DNA of 64,000 nt from Caulifigura coniformis (lineage in GTDB: Bacteria; Planctomycetota; Planctomycetia; Planctomycetales; Planctomycetaceae): positions 1,211,634 through 1,275,633 of the forward strand of contig NZ_CP036271.1 in assembly GCF_007745175.1 (NCBI RefSeq), read 5' to 3'. How positions within the stretch are numbered: the stretch's first letter is position 1; every line of letters begins with the position of its first letter. Made by a program: the position numbers and the translations under genes. Below are positions 49,635-58,997 of the stretch, piece after piece. The notes beneath the pieces are model-generated. The model did not search any database, was not told the origin of the DNA, and saw nothing but the letters and a program-made list of their open reading frames with translations.

Positions 49635-50504
49635 ATGTCCAAAGCCACTTCGACGATGCAGCCCGCTCCGGTCCAATTGGTCGCAATCGACCAAATCGAT
49701 GACGGGCCTAATCCGCTACGCCTCGATCTTGAGATCGAGTCCGATGAGATGCAGGAACTTGTCGAGAGCGTTAAGGCTCAAGGCGTTCTGCAACCCATCG
49801 GCGTCTATCCGTCGGCGAACCGATTCGTGCAGCTCTTCGGGTTTCGCCGAAAGCTCGCCGCCAGTATCGCGGGTTTCACAGAGATTCCGGCCAGCATTCT
49901 GAAGGCGCCAAGCGGCCCGTCAGAAGTGCTGGTAATGCAACTGCAGGAGAACATTCAGCGCCTGGACGTCGATCCCGTCCGGTACGGAGAGACGCTCAAG
50001 GCACTTCAGGACGAGCTTGGTTGTACTCAACAGGAGCTGGCGCGAGTCGTCAGCCTCAACCCTGTGAAAGTGACGCGGCTGCTTGCCGCGGCCAGACTCC
50101 CGGAGGAGATCAAGGCGTTAGTGGGAGATAAACGTCTCCCTGTCTCGACCGCCCTTCAACTGGGCCAGCTGGGCGAGGTCGAGCGATCGCAGCTGCTTCG
50201 CCAGGCACTTGCAGGGCAATTGACGCGAGACGAGGCCACACGGCGGAGACGTGCAATCAGTCGACCGCCCTCGACTACGTCGGCGGTAGGCAGGGTCACT
50301 GTGCAACTGGACCACTGCCGTCGGGTCACCGTGACGGGCGTGTCAGCGACGTTCGAAGAGTGGATCCGAGCCCTGCAGGATGCCGTCGCCGATGCGAAGC
50401 AGGGGATTCGTCAGCGACTGACTTTCGACACGTACAGGCGGAGGAATGGTGACTGTTGCACGGCAGTCGACGAACCGATGCCTGTGACGGCAGCGTCAAA
50501 GTGA
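49635..50504 (+). CDS. ParB/Spo0J-like nuclease-fold protein
   Basis: This 289-residue protein has a ParB N-terminal domain (VQLVAIDQIDDGPNPLRLDLE, LVESVKAQGVLQPIGVYPSANRFVQLFGFRRKLAASIAG, VLVMQLQENIQRLDVDPVRYGETLKALQDELGCTQQELARVV) with the G-x-R-R/K box and an HTH centre (NPVKVTRLLAAARLPEEIKALV). It is far from parA (30 kb away) and in the transfer operon, so it more likely acts as a plasmid regulator or adaptor than as the partition partner. CAGGAGATCGCA precedes the ATG. Confidence 0.86.
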   Translation: MSKATSTMQPAPVQLVAIDQIDDGPNPLRLDLEIESDEMQELVESVKAQGVLQPIGVYPSANRFVQLFGFRRKLAASIAGFTEIPASILKAPSGPSEVLVMQLQENIQRLDVDPVRYGETLKALQDELGCTQQELARVVSLNPVKVTRLLAAARLPEEIKALVGDKRLPVSTALQLGQLGEVERSQLLRQALAGQLTRDEATRRRRAISRPPSTTSAVGRVTVQLDHCRRVTVTGVSATFEEWIRALQDAVADAKQGIRQRLTFDTYRRRNGDCCTAVDEPMPVTAASK

Positions 50505-50562
50505 CGCTGCCTGGCGACAGCGATCAGAAGGATTCGTACCACCCTAGATCACAGAGGCACTC

Positions 50563-52329
50563 ATGTACTTTCTCTCGCGATGGCTGCTGAGAATATCTGT
50601 TCTGATATGGATCGGGGTCGCCGTGCTTGGTGCAGTTGCGTCGTGGCCAGTCTCAGGCTTTGTCCTATTCGTGGCGTATGCAGCGCGCATGGTTCGCCGC
50701 CAGAAACGAAGCTGGGACACCATGGGAAGCGCGCGTTGGGCAACAGTGCGGGAGCTTCGACAGGCCGGGATGTTATCGTCTGACTCTGGAATCATCCTTG
50801 GTCGAGTGGTGGACCACACGAGCTTTGCGGCAACGGCCGCGGCGGTCCTATGGGGACGGAGTACGGCGAAAGAGGCGTGCGAGCGGTTCAGATACATTTT
50901 CAAACGCCGTCGCTATCACTTGGTGCGCTCAAATCGGGCCGTTCATACAGCGATTTTCGCTCCATCTGGCGTCGGCAAGGGTGTGTCAATCTGCATCCCG
51001 TTCCTACGGGGATGTTCCGACTCAGCGGTGGTGCTTGACCCGAAGGGCGAGCTTGCCAAAGCAACCGCCGAATACCGCAAACGCGTCTTCGGTCATGACG
51101 TCGTGCTACTCGATCCATTCTGCGTGGCAACGAAGTCACCCGACTGCCTCAACCCACTCGATTTCATCGAGGCGGACAGCGCCCTCGCACTCGATGAGTG
51201 CAACGATCTCGCGAAGGCCTTGGTCGTTCGAGGCGATGAGGAGAAGGAGCCGCATTGGAATGATTCGGCCGAGGCCTGGATCTCCGCCTTCATTGCTGTG
51301 GTCATCCGTTATGGTGAGGACCATGGGACGCGATCGCTGCAGACCGTCCGAGAGCTACTGAGTGATCCGAAGAGGCTCGATCTAGCGATCAAGCTCATGC
51401 AGGAGTCGGACGCGTGGGGCGGGATGCTGAGGCGAAGCGGCGGTCAACTGCTCCATTTTGTGGATCGTGAAAAGTCCTCAACTTTGTCAACGGTTCTGCG
51501 ACAGCTGCGGTTTCTGGACACACCGACGGTTGAAGCGAGCACGAGGCACAGCAGCTTCGATCCTCGGAAGCTGCGATCCGGAAAAATGACGATCTATCTC
51601 GTCTTACCGCCCGAGCACAGCAAAGCACTCTCTGCCCTGCAGCGCATGTGGATCTCAAGCCTGTTACGGTCGGTCGTCAAACAGGGCTTATGCGACGAGC
51701 AGACCGTCCACTTCGTTTTAGACGAGGCATCCAGCTTGGGCCGGTTGGAGGTGCTGGACGAGGCCATCGACAAGTACAGGGCCTACGGGATTAAACTTCA
51801 ATTCTACTTTCAGAGTTTAGGCCAGCTGGCGGCCTGCTTCCCGAATGGACGCGACCAGACGCTACTTAGCAACACCACACAGATCTACTTTGGCTGCAAT
51901 GATACAGCCACCGCAGAAATGATCAGCAATCGGCTGGGCGATGCGACCGTCCTTCTGGAGAGCGGCGGCACGAGCACAGGGACCAGCCGGCAATACACGA
52001 TGGGCTGTCATCCGAGCGAAAGCTCGTCTTACTCTCGGAATGACAACTCCAATTGGAGTCTCCACGGCCGGCGACTGCTCAAGCCGGATGAAGTCATCGC
52101 GCTCAATCCGCGCGTGGCGATCACCTTCACTCCAGGCGTGAGGCCGCTCTGCACATGTCTGGTGCGTTACTACGAAGAGAAGCTCTGCGACGCTCGTCCA
52201 AGCCGGTGTCGCCGAATGGCCCGTGCAATTGGAACGTTTTCGAGTTCCGCCGCAGTCTTGGTGTTGAGCCTGTTTTTTGCGGGCGCGACTACCGTGATCA
52301 TCGACTCCATTCTCATGCCGCGACGTTAG
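50563..52329 (+). CDS. VirD4/TraG-type conjugative coupling protein
   Basis: This 588-residue protein has two N-terminal membrane helices (ISVLIWIGVAVLGAVASW, GFVLFVAYAARMV), Walker A FAPSGVGKGVS near residue 130, VVLDPKGELAKATAEYR (Walker B-like strand) and FVLDEASSLGRLEVLDEAIDKYRAYGIKLQFYFQSLGQL. These are the type IV coupling protein signatures. It would hand the relaxase-DNA complex to a secretion channel. A further C-terminal hydrophobic segment (SSSAAVLVLSLFFAGATTVII) is unusual. No VirB4 or other type IV secretion gene is in the window, so the element looks mobilisable rather than self-transmissible unless such genes are outside. Confidence 0.92.
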   Translation: MYFLSRWLLRISVLIWIGVAVLGAVASWPVSGFVLFVAYAARMVRRQKRSWDTMGSARWATVRELRQAGMLSSDSGIILGRVVDHTSFAATAAAVLWGRSTAKEACERFRYIFKRRRYHLVRSNRAVHTAIFAPSGVGKGVSICIPFLRGCSDSAVVLDPKGELAKATAEYRKRVFGHDVVLLDPFCVATKSPDCLNPLDFIEADSALALDECNDLAKALVVRGDEEKEPHWNDSAEAWISAFIAVVIRYGEDHGTRSLQTVRELLSDPKRLDLAIKLMQESDAWGGMLRRSGGQLLHFVDREKSSTLSTVLRQLRFLDTPTVEASTRHSSFDPRKLRSGKMTIYLVLPPEHSKALSALQRMWISSLLRSVVKQGLCDEQTVHFVLDEASSLGRLEVLDEAIDKYRAYGIKLQFYFQSLGQLAACFPNGRDQTLLSNTTQIYFGCNDTATAEMISNRLGDATVLLESGGTSTGTSRQYTMGCHPSESSSYSRNDNSNWSLHGRRLLKPDEVIALNPRVAITFTPGVRPLCTCLVRYYEEKLCDARPSRCRRMARAIGTFSSSAAVLVLSLFFAGATTVIIDSILMPRR

Positions 52330-52365
52330 TCGTTCTGATCCCCTTCGCAATTTGGAGTACGTCTG

Positions 52366-52701
52366 ATGTCAAAAGAAACGGAGAACAAGCTATTCGAGGG
52401 GCTTCGGACGGCGGCGAGTGTCGCCGGACAAGTCGTCCTCGGGACGCTCAAAGACATCGCATCTGATGTCGGTCAAGAGGGAGCCAGGCAACTCAGACAC
52501 GGTGCGAGCGAAATCGCCTCGTTGCCTTTCACGGGGCACGGCTATGTGCAGTACGGGCGCGACCAGGATGCAGGCCGTACTGACACCGAACGGCACGGCG
52601 TACTGGGGAAGATACTCGCGGCCTCTCAGGATGTTTCGGAGCCCCATTCGCCATCGAAGGAACGCGATCACAACGAACTCTATGCCTGCATTGAGAGGTA
52701 G
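52366..52701 (+). CDS. Small hypothetical protein after the coupling protein
   Basis: This 111-residue protein follows a TTTGGAGTACGTCTG leader 37 bases after traG. It is polar and helical at the start (LFEGLRTAASVAGQVVLGTLKDIASDVGQEGARQL), Gly/Asp-rich later. No family is recognised. Operon position suggests an accessory of transfer or DNA processing. Confidence 0.6.
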   Translation: MSKETENKLFEGLRTAASVAGQVVLGTLKDIASDVGQEGARQLRHGASEIASLPFTGHGYVQYGRDQDAGRTDTERHGVLGKILAASQDVSEPHSPSKERDHNELYACIER

Positions 52702-52707
52702 CAACCC

Positions 52708-52962
52708 GTGACGAAGATCTTGAAACGTCGACTTTCGTCCACGCAGCAACACGCCTTTTCGTCGGCCTTGCTTACGATCAAGGATCTAGGACGCCTTCTT
52801 CCGGCGTCCCGCCGAACGATTTATCGGTTGGTGAAAGATGGAGACCTTCCACCCCCGATCCGAATTGGTTCACGACCAAGGTGGCTGCCGTCTCAGATAT
52901 CTGAATGGCTTGTCAGCAAGGTTACTTGGGTCGACGACGCCTCCGACGGAGGAGATGCATGA
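52708..52962 (+). CDS. AlpA-like helix-turn-helix protein
   Basis: This 84-residue protein has LLTIKDLGRLLPASRRTIYRLVKDGDLPPPIRIGSRPRWLPSQISEWL, the HTH_17/AlpA pattern of excisionase-like regulators. The GTG at 52708 follows GAGAGGTAG. It overlaps the next start by four bases (ATGA). Such proteins often control excision of integrative elements, fitting a recombinase elsewhere on the element. Confidence 0.82.
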   Translation: MTKILKRRLSSTQQHAFSSALLTIKDLGRLLPASRRTIYRLVKDGDLPPPIRIGSRPRWLPSQISEWLVSKVTWVDDASDGGDA

Positions 52963-53177
52963 CCAGCGACCCTCGCCGTGCGGCAGCTCACCGATTGGGA
53001 CGTGATTGCCGCCGAGTGATCCAACGACTTCTGTTGCAGTGGGAGGTCCGAGATTGCGATGAAGAGTTCGAGCGAATCATTTACGAGGGAATCTGTCAGC
53101 TCACTGCCGCTCATGACTGTGGCGACCGTCGCGAGACGTCTATCGCACTCGACGTCGACAATCTACGCGCTGATTGA
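52959..53177 (+). CDS. Small hypothetical protein
   Basis: This 72-residue protein starts at the ATGA overlap with the AlpA-like gene and reads MTSDPRRAAAHRLGRDCRRVIQRLLLQWEVRDCDEEFERIIYEGICQL. It is helical and charged. Coupling to the upstream gene supports it, but it overlaps the following HTH gene by 65 bases in another frame, so one of the two starts may be wrong. Confidence 0.5.
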   Translation: MTSDPRRAAAHRLGRDCRRVIQRLLLQWEVRDCDEEFERIIYEGICQLTAAHDCGDRRETSIALDVDNLRAD

Positions 53178-53325
53178 AAGCAAGAAACTCCCGTGTTATC
53201 GATGTCCAGGTATCCGTATCAGCGAAGAACAGCTTACCGATTTCCTCAAGACGTCGCAGACGCCAGCGGACGGTCCGAGCGCAAGTGCGAAGGATCTTCG
53301 CCCTCAGCTGAACTTCGTCCGTTGA
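53113..53325 (+). CDS. Excisionase-like helix-turn-helix protein
   Basis: This 70-residue reading MTVATVARRLSHSTSTIYALIESKKLPCYRCPGIRISEEQLTDFLKTS is a clear HTH_17/excisionase pattern (V-A-R-x-L..T-I-Y-x-L-I..G-I-R-I-S-E). The start at 53113 is internal to a longer frame from 53059. It overlaps the previous small gene in another frame. It is probably a second DNA-binding regulator or excision factor of the element. Confidence 0.68.
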   Translation: MTVATVARRLSHSTSTIYALIESKKLPCYRCPGIRISEEQLTDFLKTSQTPADGPSASAKDLRPQLNFVR

Positions 53326-53442
53326 CGTGACTCGGAAGCAAATCGGCTTGCTACCAGACTCTCGACCCATTGCCTCCGCCGGCGATTCTTCCGCTAGACT
53401 GGACGTTTACGTATCCTCGGAACTGCGTTTGCCAGCCTCGGA

Positions 53443-53498
53443 ACCGGGCCACAGTTCATGAGTCGCTCTCACCGGGCCACAGTTCATGAGTCGCTCTC
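53443..53498 (+). repeat. Perfect 28-bp tandem duplication at the kinase start
   Basis: Bases 53443-53470 and 53471-53498 are identical. Each copy contains an ATG (53458, 53486). Because 28 is not a multiple of three, only the second ATG is in frame with the kinase. It looks like a recent slippage or strand-displacement duplication that recreated the start region. Confidence 0.9.
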
Positions 53499-56400
53499 AA
53501 CCTGTTCGCGACGAGTCCCCGCTCGACCCGTCGAGTGCTCGAACGCATGTCCCAGGTCCACGGCCCACCAGTGCTGGTCTTTCGAGATCCTTTGGACGTT
53601 ATCGCGTGGAGAAGCTCCTCGGCCAGGGAGCGATGGGCGATGTCTACCTTGCCGAGGACACTCAGCTCTCACGCAAGGTCGCTCTTAAGATCCCCAAGCT
53701 GGATACCTCTGATTCCGATGAACGACTTGAGCGGTTCTACCGCGAGGCCCGTCTCGCCGCGACGGTTCGCAACCCCTACCTCTGTCCGGTGTATGACGTC
53801 GGGGAGATTGCTGGTGTGCACTACATCGCGATGGCTTTCATTGATGGGAAGCCGCTTTCTGAGGTCATCAAATCGTCGGGTCGGCAGAAGGAGCGCGCCG
53901 CGCTGATTCTCATTCGTAAGGTTGCCGTCGCACTCAACGAAGCACACGCAGCGGGCATCGTCCATCGCGACCTCAAACCTGCCAATATCATGATCGATGC
54001 TCGCGGTGAGCCGGTCGTGATGGACTTCGGCCTTGCCTTCCAGGCTGATGAGAACCGCGAACGACTCACCGAAAGCGGAACGATCCTCGGCTCGCCCGCC
54101 TACATGTCCCCTGAGCAGCTCGACGGGTCACTCAAAGTTACCCCAGTCTCGGATCAGTTCTCTCTCGGGGTCGTACTCTACGAACTCCTCACCGCCGAAC
54201 TTCCCTTCCGCGGATCGATCTCCGCGATCGCGAATCAGATCATCAACGGCGCCCCTCCTTCTCCTTCGAAGCTGCGGCCAGATCTCGATCTCAAAACCGA
54301 ACAACTCTGTCTGAAGCTCCTCGCCAAACGGCCGCTGAGTCGCTTCGCCTCGATGCAGGATGTCGCTCAGGCAGTCGCCACGGCTCTGAAAGTTGAGCCC
54401 TCGTCATCCGCGAGCGCCTCACGCGAGGCAGATGCAGTGGACGATGCACCTGCTTCGTGCACCAGTATCCAGCAGCAGGTCGAGAGGCTTGTCTCCTGGG
54501 GCGAGCTGGTCTCTGCGCTAGAGGTTCTCGAAGCCGAGGGAGTAAAGCTGACCGGCAAGCAGGCCGAATGGGCCCGCAAGAAGCGAAGCGAGATTCGAAG
54601 TCAAATTGAACGCTGGGAGCAGGAGATTCCTGCTCAGTGCAACTTAGGCCGCCAGCTCATATCAAAATTCGACTATTCGGAGGCGGTCAACGTCCTCAGC
54701 GCCGTGCCAGTGGGAGTGCGCGACGCCGAACTGACATCGCTGCTCTCCGTTGCAAAGCAGAAAGCAGACGAGGTCGAGCAACTGCTGAAGGATCTCGAAC
54801 GCGTCTTTAGAACCGGCACGGATGACGAACTCAGCTGGCTCGTGAAACGGTTCCTCCAGCTCAAGCCCGGCCACCAGCAGATGAAAGCATTGGCCGAAGA
54901 CCTCAAACGCTACGGACCAGAACGCGTCATCCAGAAACGCAGCAAGCAGAAGAACTTCCTTGATCCAGCCGGAAGGATCTGGGAACCGACGCACTGTCTG
55001 TATTACGCCGTCGGCGTCGCCGCTGCCTGTACACTTCTGTATCTCGCAACGATCATTTTTCAGACTCCTACTGGAACGGTCGCCATTGAAGTTTTCGATC
55101 CGACAATCTCGATCGACTTCGCCCAGCAACGAATCTCCAGCGCCAACTCTGGTCAGTCCGTCAGCCTTAAGGCAGGCGAAAAGCACATGCTCGCCGTGCG
55201 GCTCGGAGGCGAACTCGTTCCTGACTGGGTTCAGGATCTGAGTGTCGAACGCAACGAAATCAAGCGGGTCTCTGCGCGAATGGTCGATGGCAACGTCGAG
55301 CTGACGATCAACAGCGAACGAAAAATCTTCCAGTCGCGGTCAAAGCCCGACCCGCTCGCCACCGCTTCCACATCGACGAACCCGTTTGCGGCCGGCCTTC
55401 AAGCCCCGCCTCAAACGATCCCACCAACTGTGACGATCGTTGCCAAAACAGAAACCTCGAAGCCGGCCGTCGTCGCCCAGGCGGCTGCGCCCGCCGGCGA
55501 CTTCATCGTCGATCTCGATTTCCGCAAGTCGGCTGAGGGAATGAGCATCGCTGACCAGCACTTCATCCTCGAGGAGCACAAGAACAGTGAGTTCCGTTAC
55601 CTCGGGAAAAAGCTTGGCTGGTGGTATGCGCCCTTTCACCAAGCGCTCTGGCGCGATGAGAACAACAACCTGCGGAGCTTTGCTGTCGAGTTTGACGTCC
55701 GCATTGCCGCTCCCAAGAAAGGTGAGTTCGCCGTCGAGTTCGGTCGCCTTGGTGATGACACAATCAGCCTCTGCTTCAATCAGCTCGGACAGCTTCGCCT
55801 CGTGTGGGCCGGGCAGGATCTCGTCCCTCCGACTGCATCGCCCCAGTTAAAGCCGGTCGATCAGTTCAACACCGTTCGCATGGAGGTCCGGAACCGCACG
55901 ATCACGGTCGCCGTCAACAACGCCCGACTCTTTGAGAAAAAGCTCGACCGATTGGCGGGCAGGCACGTGAACCCCTGGCTGCATGTCGAGGAGTTTCCAT
56001 TCGATGTCCGGCTCCAGCGTTTTCGGCTTGAGAGATTGGGAACTCCAGAGCTCCGACAATTTGACGGCGCGATCCGTCGATTCGAAGGTCATACCGATGT
56101 CATACGAGGCGTCGCATTTTTGCCGAGTGGAAAACAAGCCCTCTCTGTCTCGAACGACAGCACATTCAAGCTTTGGGATGTCTCCACCGGGAGCCTCCTG
56201 CATGATTTTCCTGGACACACGGCCGCTGCCACCTGCCTCAGCCTGTCCGCGGATGGAAAGCGGGCGATGACTGGTTGCGACGATGGAATTGTTCGACTGT
56301 GGGACCTAGAAGCCCGTCAGCTCATTAAGGCGCTCAAAGGTCATTCTGACGCCGTCAGCAGCGTGCTCATCTCCAAAGAGGGTCTGATCGGCTATTCCGC

Positions 56401-56956
56401 TTCGCACGACGGGTCCATTCGACGCTGGGACCTGAAATCGTTTTCCAAGCCGACAGTGCTTCCGGGACCTGGAGGTGAAGGAACTCTTACTTACTCGACC
56501 GATGAAAAACTTGTTGCCGCGAGTGCGATGGATGGCTCGATCGCGATCCGCGGCTCGAAAGCGGCTGGCTCAATTGTTGGCAACGATCCCGGACCGATTC
56601 GTGCCATGGCCTTCACACCTGATGGATCGAAACTTGTTGCCGCGGGGTGCGTCTCCGCATTAAGAGTCTGGGACGTATCCAACGGCAAACAGATCCACTC
56701 ATTCGAGGGTGACGATGCCGGCTTCGCGTCATTGGCGATCACAAATGACGGCAAGTTCGTGGTGGCTGGTTGTCGCGACTGCACGATTCGAGCGTGGAAC
56801 CTGGAAACGGGCGATGCAGTCGTGACATTGAGAGCGCCAGTCCCGGTGACCTACCGAATGGCGCTTTCACCCGACAACGAAACTGTGCTGAGCGGCGGTG
56901 ATGGCGGCAATCGATCGGACTACGCGCTGCGCCTGTGGCATCTTCCGCGTCTCTAG
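53486..56956 (+). CDS. Membrane Ser/Thr protein kinase with WD40 repeats (PknB-like)
   Basis: This 1156-residue protein has a Hanks-type kinase domain at about 37-300: Gly loop LLGQGAMGDVYLAED, VALKIP (Lys), HRDLKPANIMID near 160, MDFGLAF, GSPAYMSPEQLDG. A coiled-coil-like linker and one membrane helix at about 505-525 follow. Outside comes a strand-rich domain (DLDFRKSAEGMSIADQHFILEE..., LamG-like) and from about 863 a WD40 region (RFEGHTDVIRGVAFLPSGKQALSVSNDSTFKLWD split over units) to the end. Such kinases are a planctomycete hallmark. Cytoplasmic kinase activity would be driven by external WD40 ligand binding. No ribosome site is evident; the start lies in a 28-bp tandem repeat. Confidence 0.93.
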   Translation: MSRSQPVRDESPLDPSSARTHVPGPRPTSAGLSRSFGRYRVEKLLGQGAMGDVYLAEDTQLSRKVALKIPKLDTSDSDERLERFYREARLAATVRNPYLCPVYDVGEIAGVHYIAMAFIDGKPLSEVIKSSGRQKERAALILIRKVAVALNEAHAAGIVHRDLKPANIMIDARGEPVVMDFGLAFQADENRERLTESGTILGSPAYMSPEQLDGSLKVTPVSDQFSLGVVLYELLTAELPFRGSISAIANQIINGAPPSPSKLRPDLDLKTEQLCLKLLAKRPLSRFASMQDVAQAVATALKVEPSSSASASREADAVDDAPASCTSIQQQVERLVSWGELVSALEVLEAEGVKLTGKQAEWARKKRSEIRSQIERWEQEIPAQCNLGRQLISKFDYSEAVNVLSAVPVGVRDAELTSLLSVAKQKADEVEQLLKDLERVFRTGTDDELSWLVKRFLQLKPGHQQMKALAEDLKRYGPERVIQKRSKQKNFLDPAGRIWEPTHCLYYAVGVAAACTLLYLATIIFQTPTGTVAIEVFDPTISIDFAQQRISSANSGQSVSLKAGEKHMLAVRLGGELVPDWVQDLSVERNEIKRVSARMVDGNVELTINSERKIFQSRSKPDPLATASTSTNPFAAGLQAPPQTIPPTVTIVAKTETSKPAVVAQAAAPAGDFIVDLDFRKSAEGMSIADQHFILEEHKNSEFRYLGKKLGWWYAPFHQALWRDENNNLRSFAVEFDVRIAAPKKGEFAVEFGRLGDDTISLCFNQLGQLRLVWAGQDLVPPTASPQLKPVDQFNTVRMEVRNRTITVAVNNARLFEKKLDRLAGRHVNPWLHVEEFPFDVRLQRFRLERLGTPELRQFDGAIRRFEGHTDVIRGVAFLPSGKQALSVSNDSTFKLWDVSTGSLLHDFPGHTAAATCLSLSADGKRAMTGCDDGIVRLWDLEARQLIKALKGHSDAVSSVLISKEGLIGYSASHDGSIRRWDLKSFSKPTVLPGPGGEGTLTYSTDEKLVAASAMDGSIAIRGSKAAGSIVGNDPGPIRAMAFTPDGSKLVAAGCVSALRVWDVSNGKQIHSFEGDDAGFASLAITNDGKFVVAGCRDCTIRAWNLETGDAVVTLRAPVPVTYRMALSPDNETVLSGGDGGNRSDYALRLWHLPRL

Positions 56957-57051
56957 AAGGCATTCTGCATTTTCGGCAAACGCTGTATTTGGCTTTGCGG
57001 ATGATGGGACTCGCATTACGGCGCGAGACGCCGGTGGAAAACGTTGCAGCA

Positions 57052-58194
57052 TTACCCCTCACGTAGAGCCGTAATTATTCTCGTTCGAGCGGCCTGCCAA
57101 GCCGGAATCACGCCCGCAAGCAGTCCTACAGCAAGCGAGACTGACATTCCGGCGACCCCCAACTTAAACGATGGTTGGAATGCAATTGTCACCCCTTCGG
57201 CTCCGACTGCCATCCCCGTCGTCGCGAGGACCGTCAATGCGACTGCGGTCCCAAAGATGCCGCCGACTGCGCAGAGGATCATACTTTCGCTCAACACCAG
57301 TCGAAAAATCCTCCATGGCCGCAGACCGAGTGTCTGCAGGACCGCATGCTCTTTGATGCGATCTTGAACCGACATCACGGTGGTTGTCGCAACAAGTGAC
57401 AGCACGAGCCCCACACATGCATAGCCGAGCCAGTGGGCAAAGCCGATCAGGTCTACGAGATCTGATAGCGTGCTGGCCTGGAAGGCCCCCTTGCGACGAG
57501 TTGTCGTCGCAACCGGTCCCGCTCGCAATTCCGCGTCGATCGCCCTGGCGACAGCGTCCGGATCGGCCTCCTTGGTCAAATGCACTTCGTGCTGTGTCAC
57601 GAGTCCGACGTCCTCGCGCTCTCGCGAATACTGCAGAAATGCAAGTCCGGTGTAGATGAGGTTCTCTTCGGCTGGAACCGGAGAGGTGAAGATGCCGGCG
57701 ACACGCACTGACAAGTCACCAATCGAGAACTGGTCGCCAACTTTAAGATTACGCCGCAGCGCAATGTTTTTTCCAAGAAACGCTGCATCTCGGCGCGACT
57801 CGAATTCCTGCCAGTTGCCCGAGATCAGATTAATGTCCCGAGCGGATCTGAGTTTTTCCGGCGGAGCACCATTGAAGACAACAATGTCGAGGCTGGCTCG
57901 ACAATTATTCGTCCACACCTGAACAGGCATGACGTCGGTGACTCCAGACAAAGCAGAAATGCGCTTGGCGTAATCCTCAGGCAACCGGCTTGTCGTTGGG
58001 CAGAAGCGGTTCTCCTGGAACACGATCAGCGTGCGCTGCGAGTCTTCATCACTTGTCAGCCGTTCCATTCCTTCCTGAACCGAGCCGACGAAGCAGAAGA
58101 CCAGCATCGCAACGGCTGCACCGCTTACAGTCAGCGTCGTTCGAGCGCGATGTCGCCAGAGGCTCTTGAAGACGTAGGGCGCAAATCGAAACAT
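57052..58194 (-). CDS. FtsX/MacB-type ABC transporter permease
   Basis: This 380-residue protein has one N-terminal and three C-terminal membrane helices ([99 protein letters not shown]) around a large extracytoplasmic domain. This is the MacB/LolC/FtsX permease layout. The ATG at 58194 is chosen over the upstream frame. It is the last gene of the minus-strand export operon and pairs with the ATPase 13 bases upstream. Confidence 0.9.
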   Translation of the reverse strand: MFRFAPYVFKSLWRHRARTTLTVSGAAVAMLVFCFVGSVQEGMERLTSDEDSQRTLIVFQENRFCPTTSRLPEDYAKRISALSGVTDVMPVQVWTNNCRASLDIVVFNGAPPEKLRSARDINLISGNWQEFESRRDAAFLGKNIALRRNLKVGDQFSIGDLSVRVAGIFTSPVPAEENLIYTGLAFLQYSREREDVGLVTQHEVHLTKEADPDAVARAIDAELRAGPVATTTRRKGAFQASTLSDLVDLIGFAHWLGYACVGLVLSLVATTTVMSVQDRIKEHAVLQTLGLRPWRIFRLVLSESMILCAVGGIFGTAVALTVLATTGMAVGAEGVTIAFQPSFKLGVAGMSVSLAVGLLAGVIPAWQAARTRIITALREG

Positions 58195-58207
58195 TGCTAG
58201 GTCTTCC

Positions 58208-58927
58208 TTACGTGTGAGCCGCGACAGCGGGAGCGTGGCCATTGTGTCCGCCAACACCGTCCACAATGTGGCCGTTGTCGAGTCTGAGACGACGAGTGGC
58301 AATCAGAGCCATCTGCTCATCGTGGGTGACCATTAACATCGTCATTCCAAGTTGCTCATTCAGCTGTTTGAGGAGTGCCTTGATCTGCAGACTCGTCGCC
58401 GTATCGAGACTGCCGGTGGGCTCGTCCGCTACGATAATCGTTGGGTTGGCAACAATGGCCCTGGCGATGCCGACTCGCTGTTCTTGGCCGCCAGACAACT
58501 GTCGCGGGTAGTGATCGGCCCGGTCCTTCAACCCAACCGCCTCCAGTGCCAGTTCGACTCGCTTCTGACGCTCCGCAGAACTCAGAGGAAGGAGCAAGAT
58601 TGGCAGCTCCACGTTTTCGTATGCCGTCAGCACTGGTATCAGGTTGTGTGTTTGAAAAATGTAACCCAGGTGAGCCGCTCGCCAGTCCGCCAACGGCCCC
58701 TTAGCCATTCCTGTGATGACCGTGCCATCAACGGTGATCGTCCCGGCGGTTGGCTCGTCGATACCAGCGACAACGTTCAGAAGCGTGCTTTTTCCTGTCC
58801 CGCTGGGCCCCATCAGCGACACGAAGTCGCCACGCTCAATGTCGAGATCGACCGATTCCAAGGGCGTGATCACTTCGTCACCCTTTTTGAATCGCTTCGT
58901 CAGTCCGCGGATTTCCACCAAAGCCAT
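58208..58927 (-). CDS. ABC transporter ATP-binding protein (LolD/MacB type)
   Basis: This 239-residue protein has Walker [14 protein letters not shown], a [15 protein letters not shown] signature and Walker [13 protein letters not shown], with the D-loop and H-switch MLMVTHDE. The LolD/MacB subfamily powers mechanical work across the envelope. ATG at 58927 ([13 protein letters not shown]) is preferred to GTG at 58987, which adds non-conserved residues; AAGGTAGG lies before it. It lies between the permease and the fusion protein. Confidence 0.93.
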   Translation of the reverse strand: MALVEIRGLTKRFKKGDEVITPLESVDLDIERGDFVSLMGPSGTGKSTLLNVVAGIDEPTAGTITVDGTVITGMAKGPLADWRAAHLGYIFQTHNLIPVLTAYENVELPILLLPLSSAERQKRVELALEAVGLKDRADHYPRQLSGGQEQRVGIARAIVANPTIIVADEPTGSLDTATSLQIKALLKQLNEQLGMTMLMVTHDEQMALIATRRLRLDNGHIVDGVGGHNGHAPAVAAHT

Positions 58928-58997
58928 CGCACACCTACCTTCTATCCAGATTTCGGCAGCAGTTTGAATGAGTTCCCGATGCATCACGCCTCGGTGC

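Noticed and set aside
48627..49694. Minus-strand frame of 355 residues
   Set aside because: Mirror of the repeat-containing membrane protein; Asp/His/Gly-rich with no motif.
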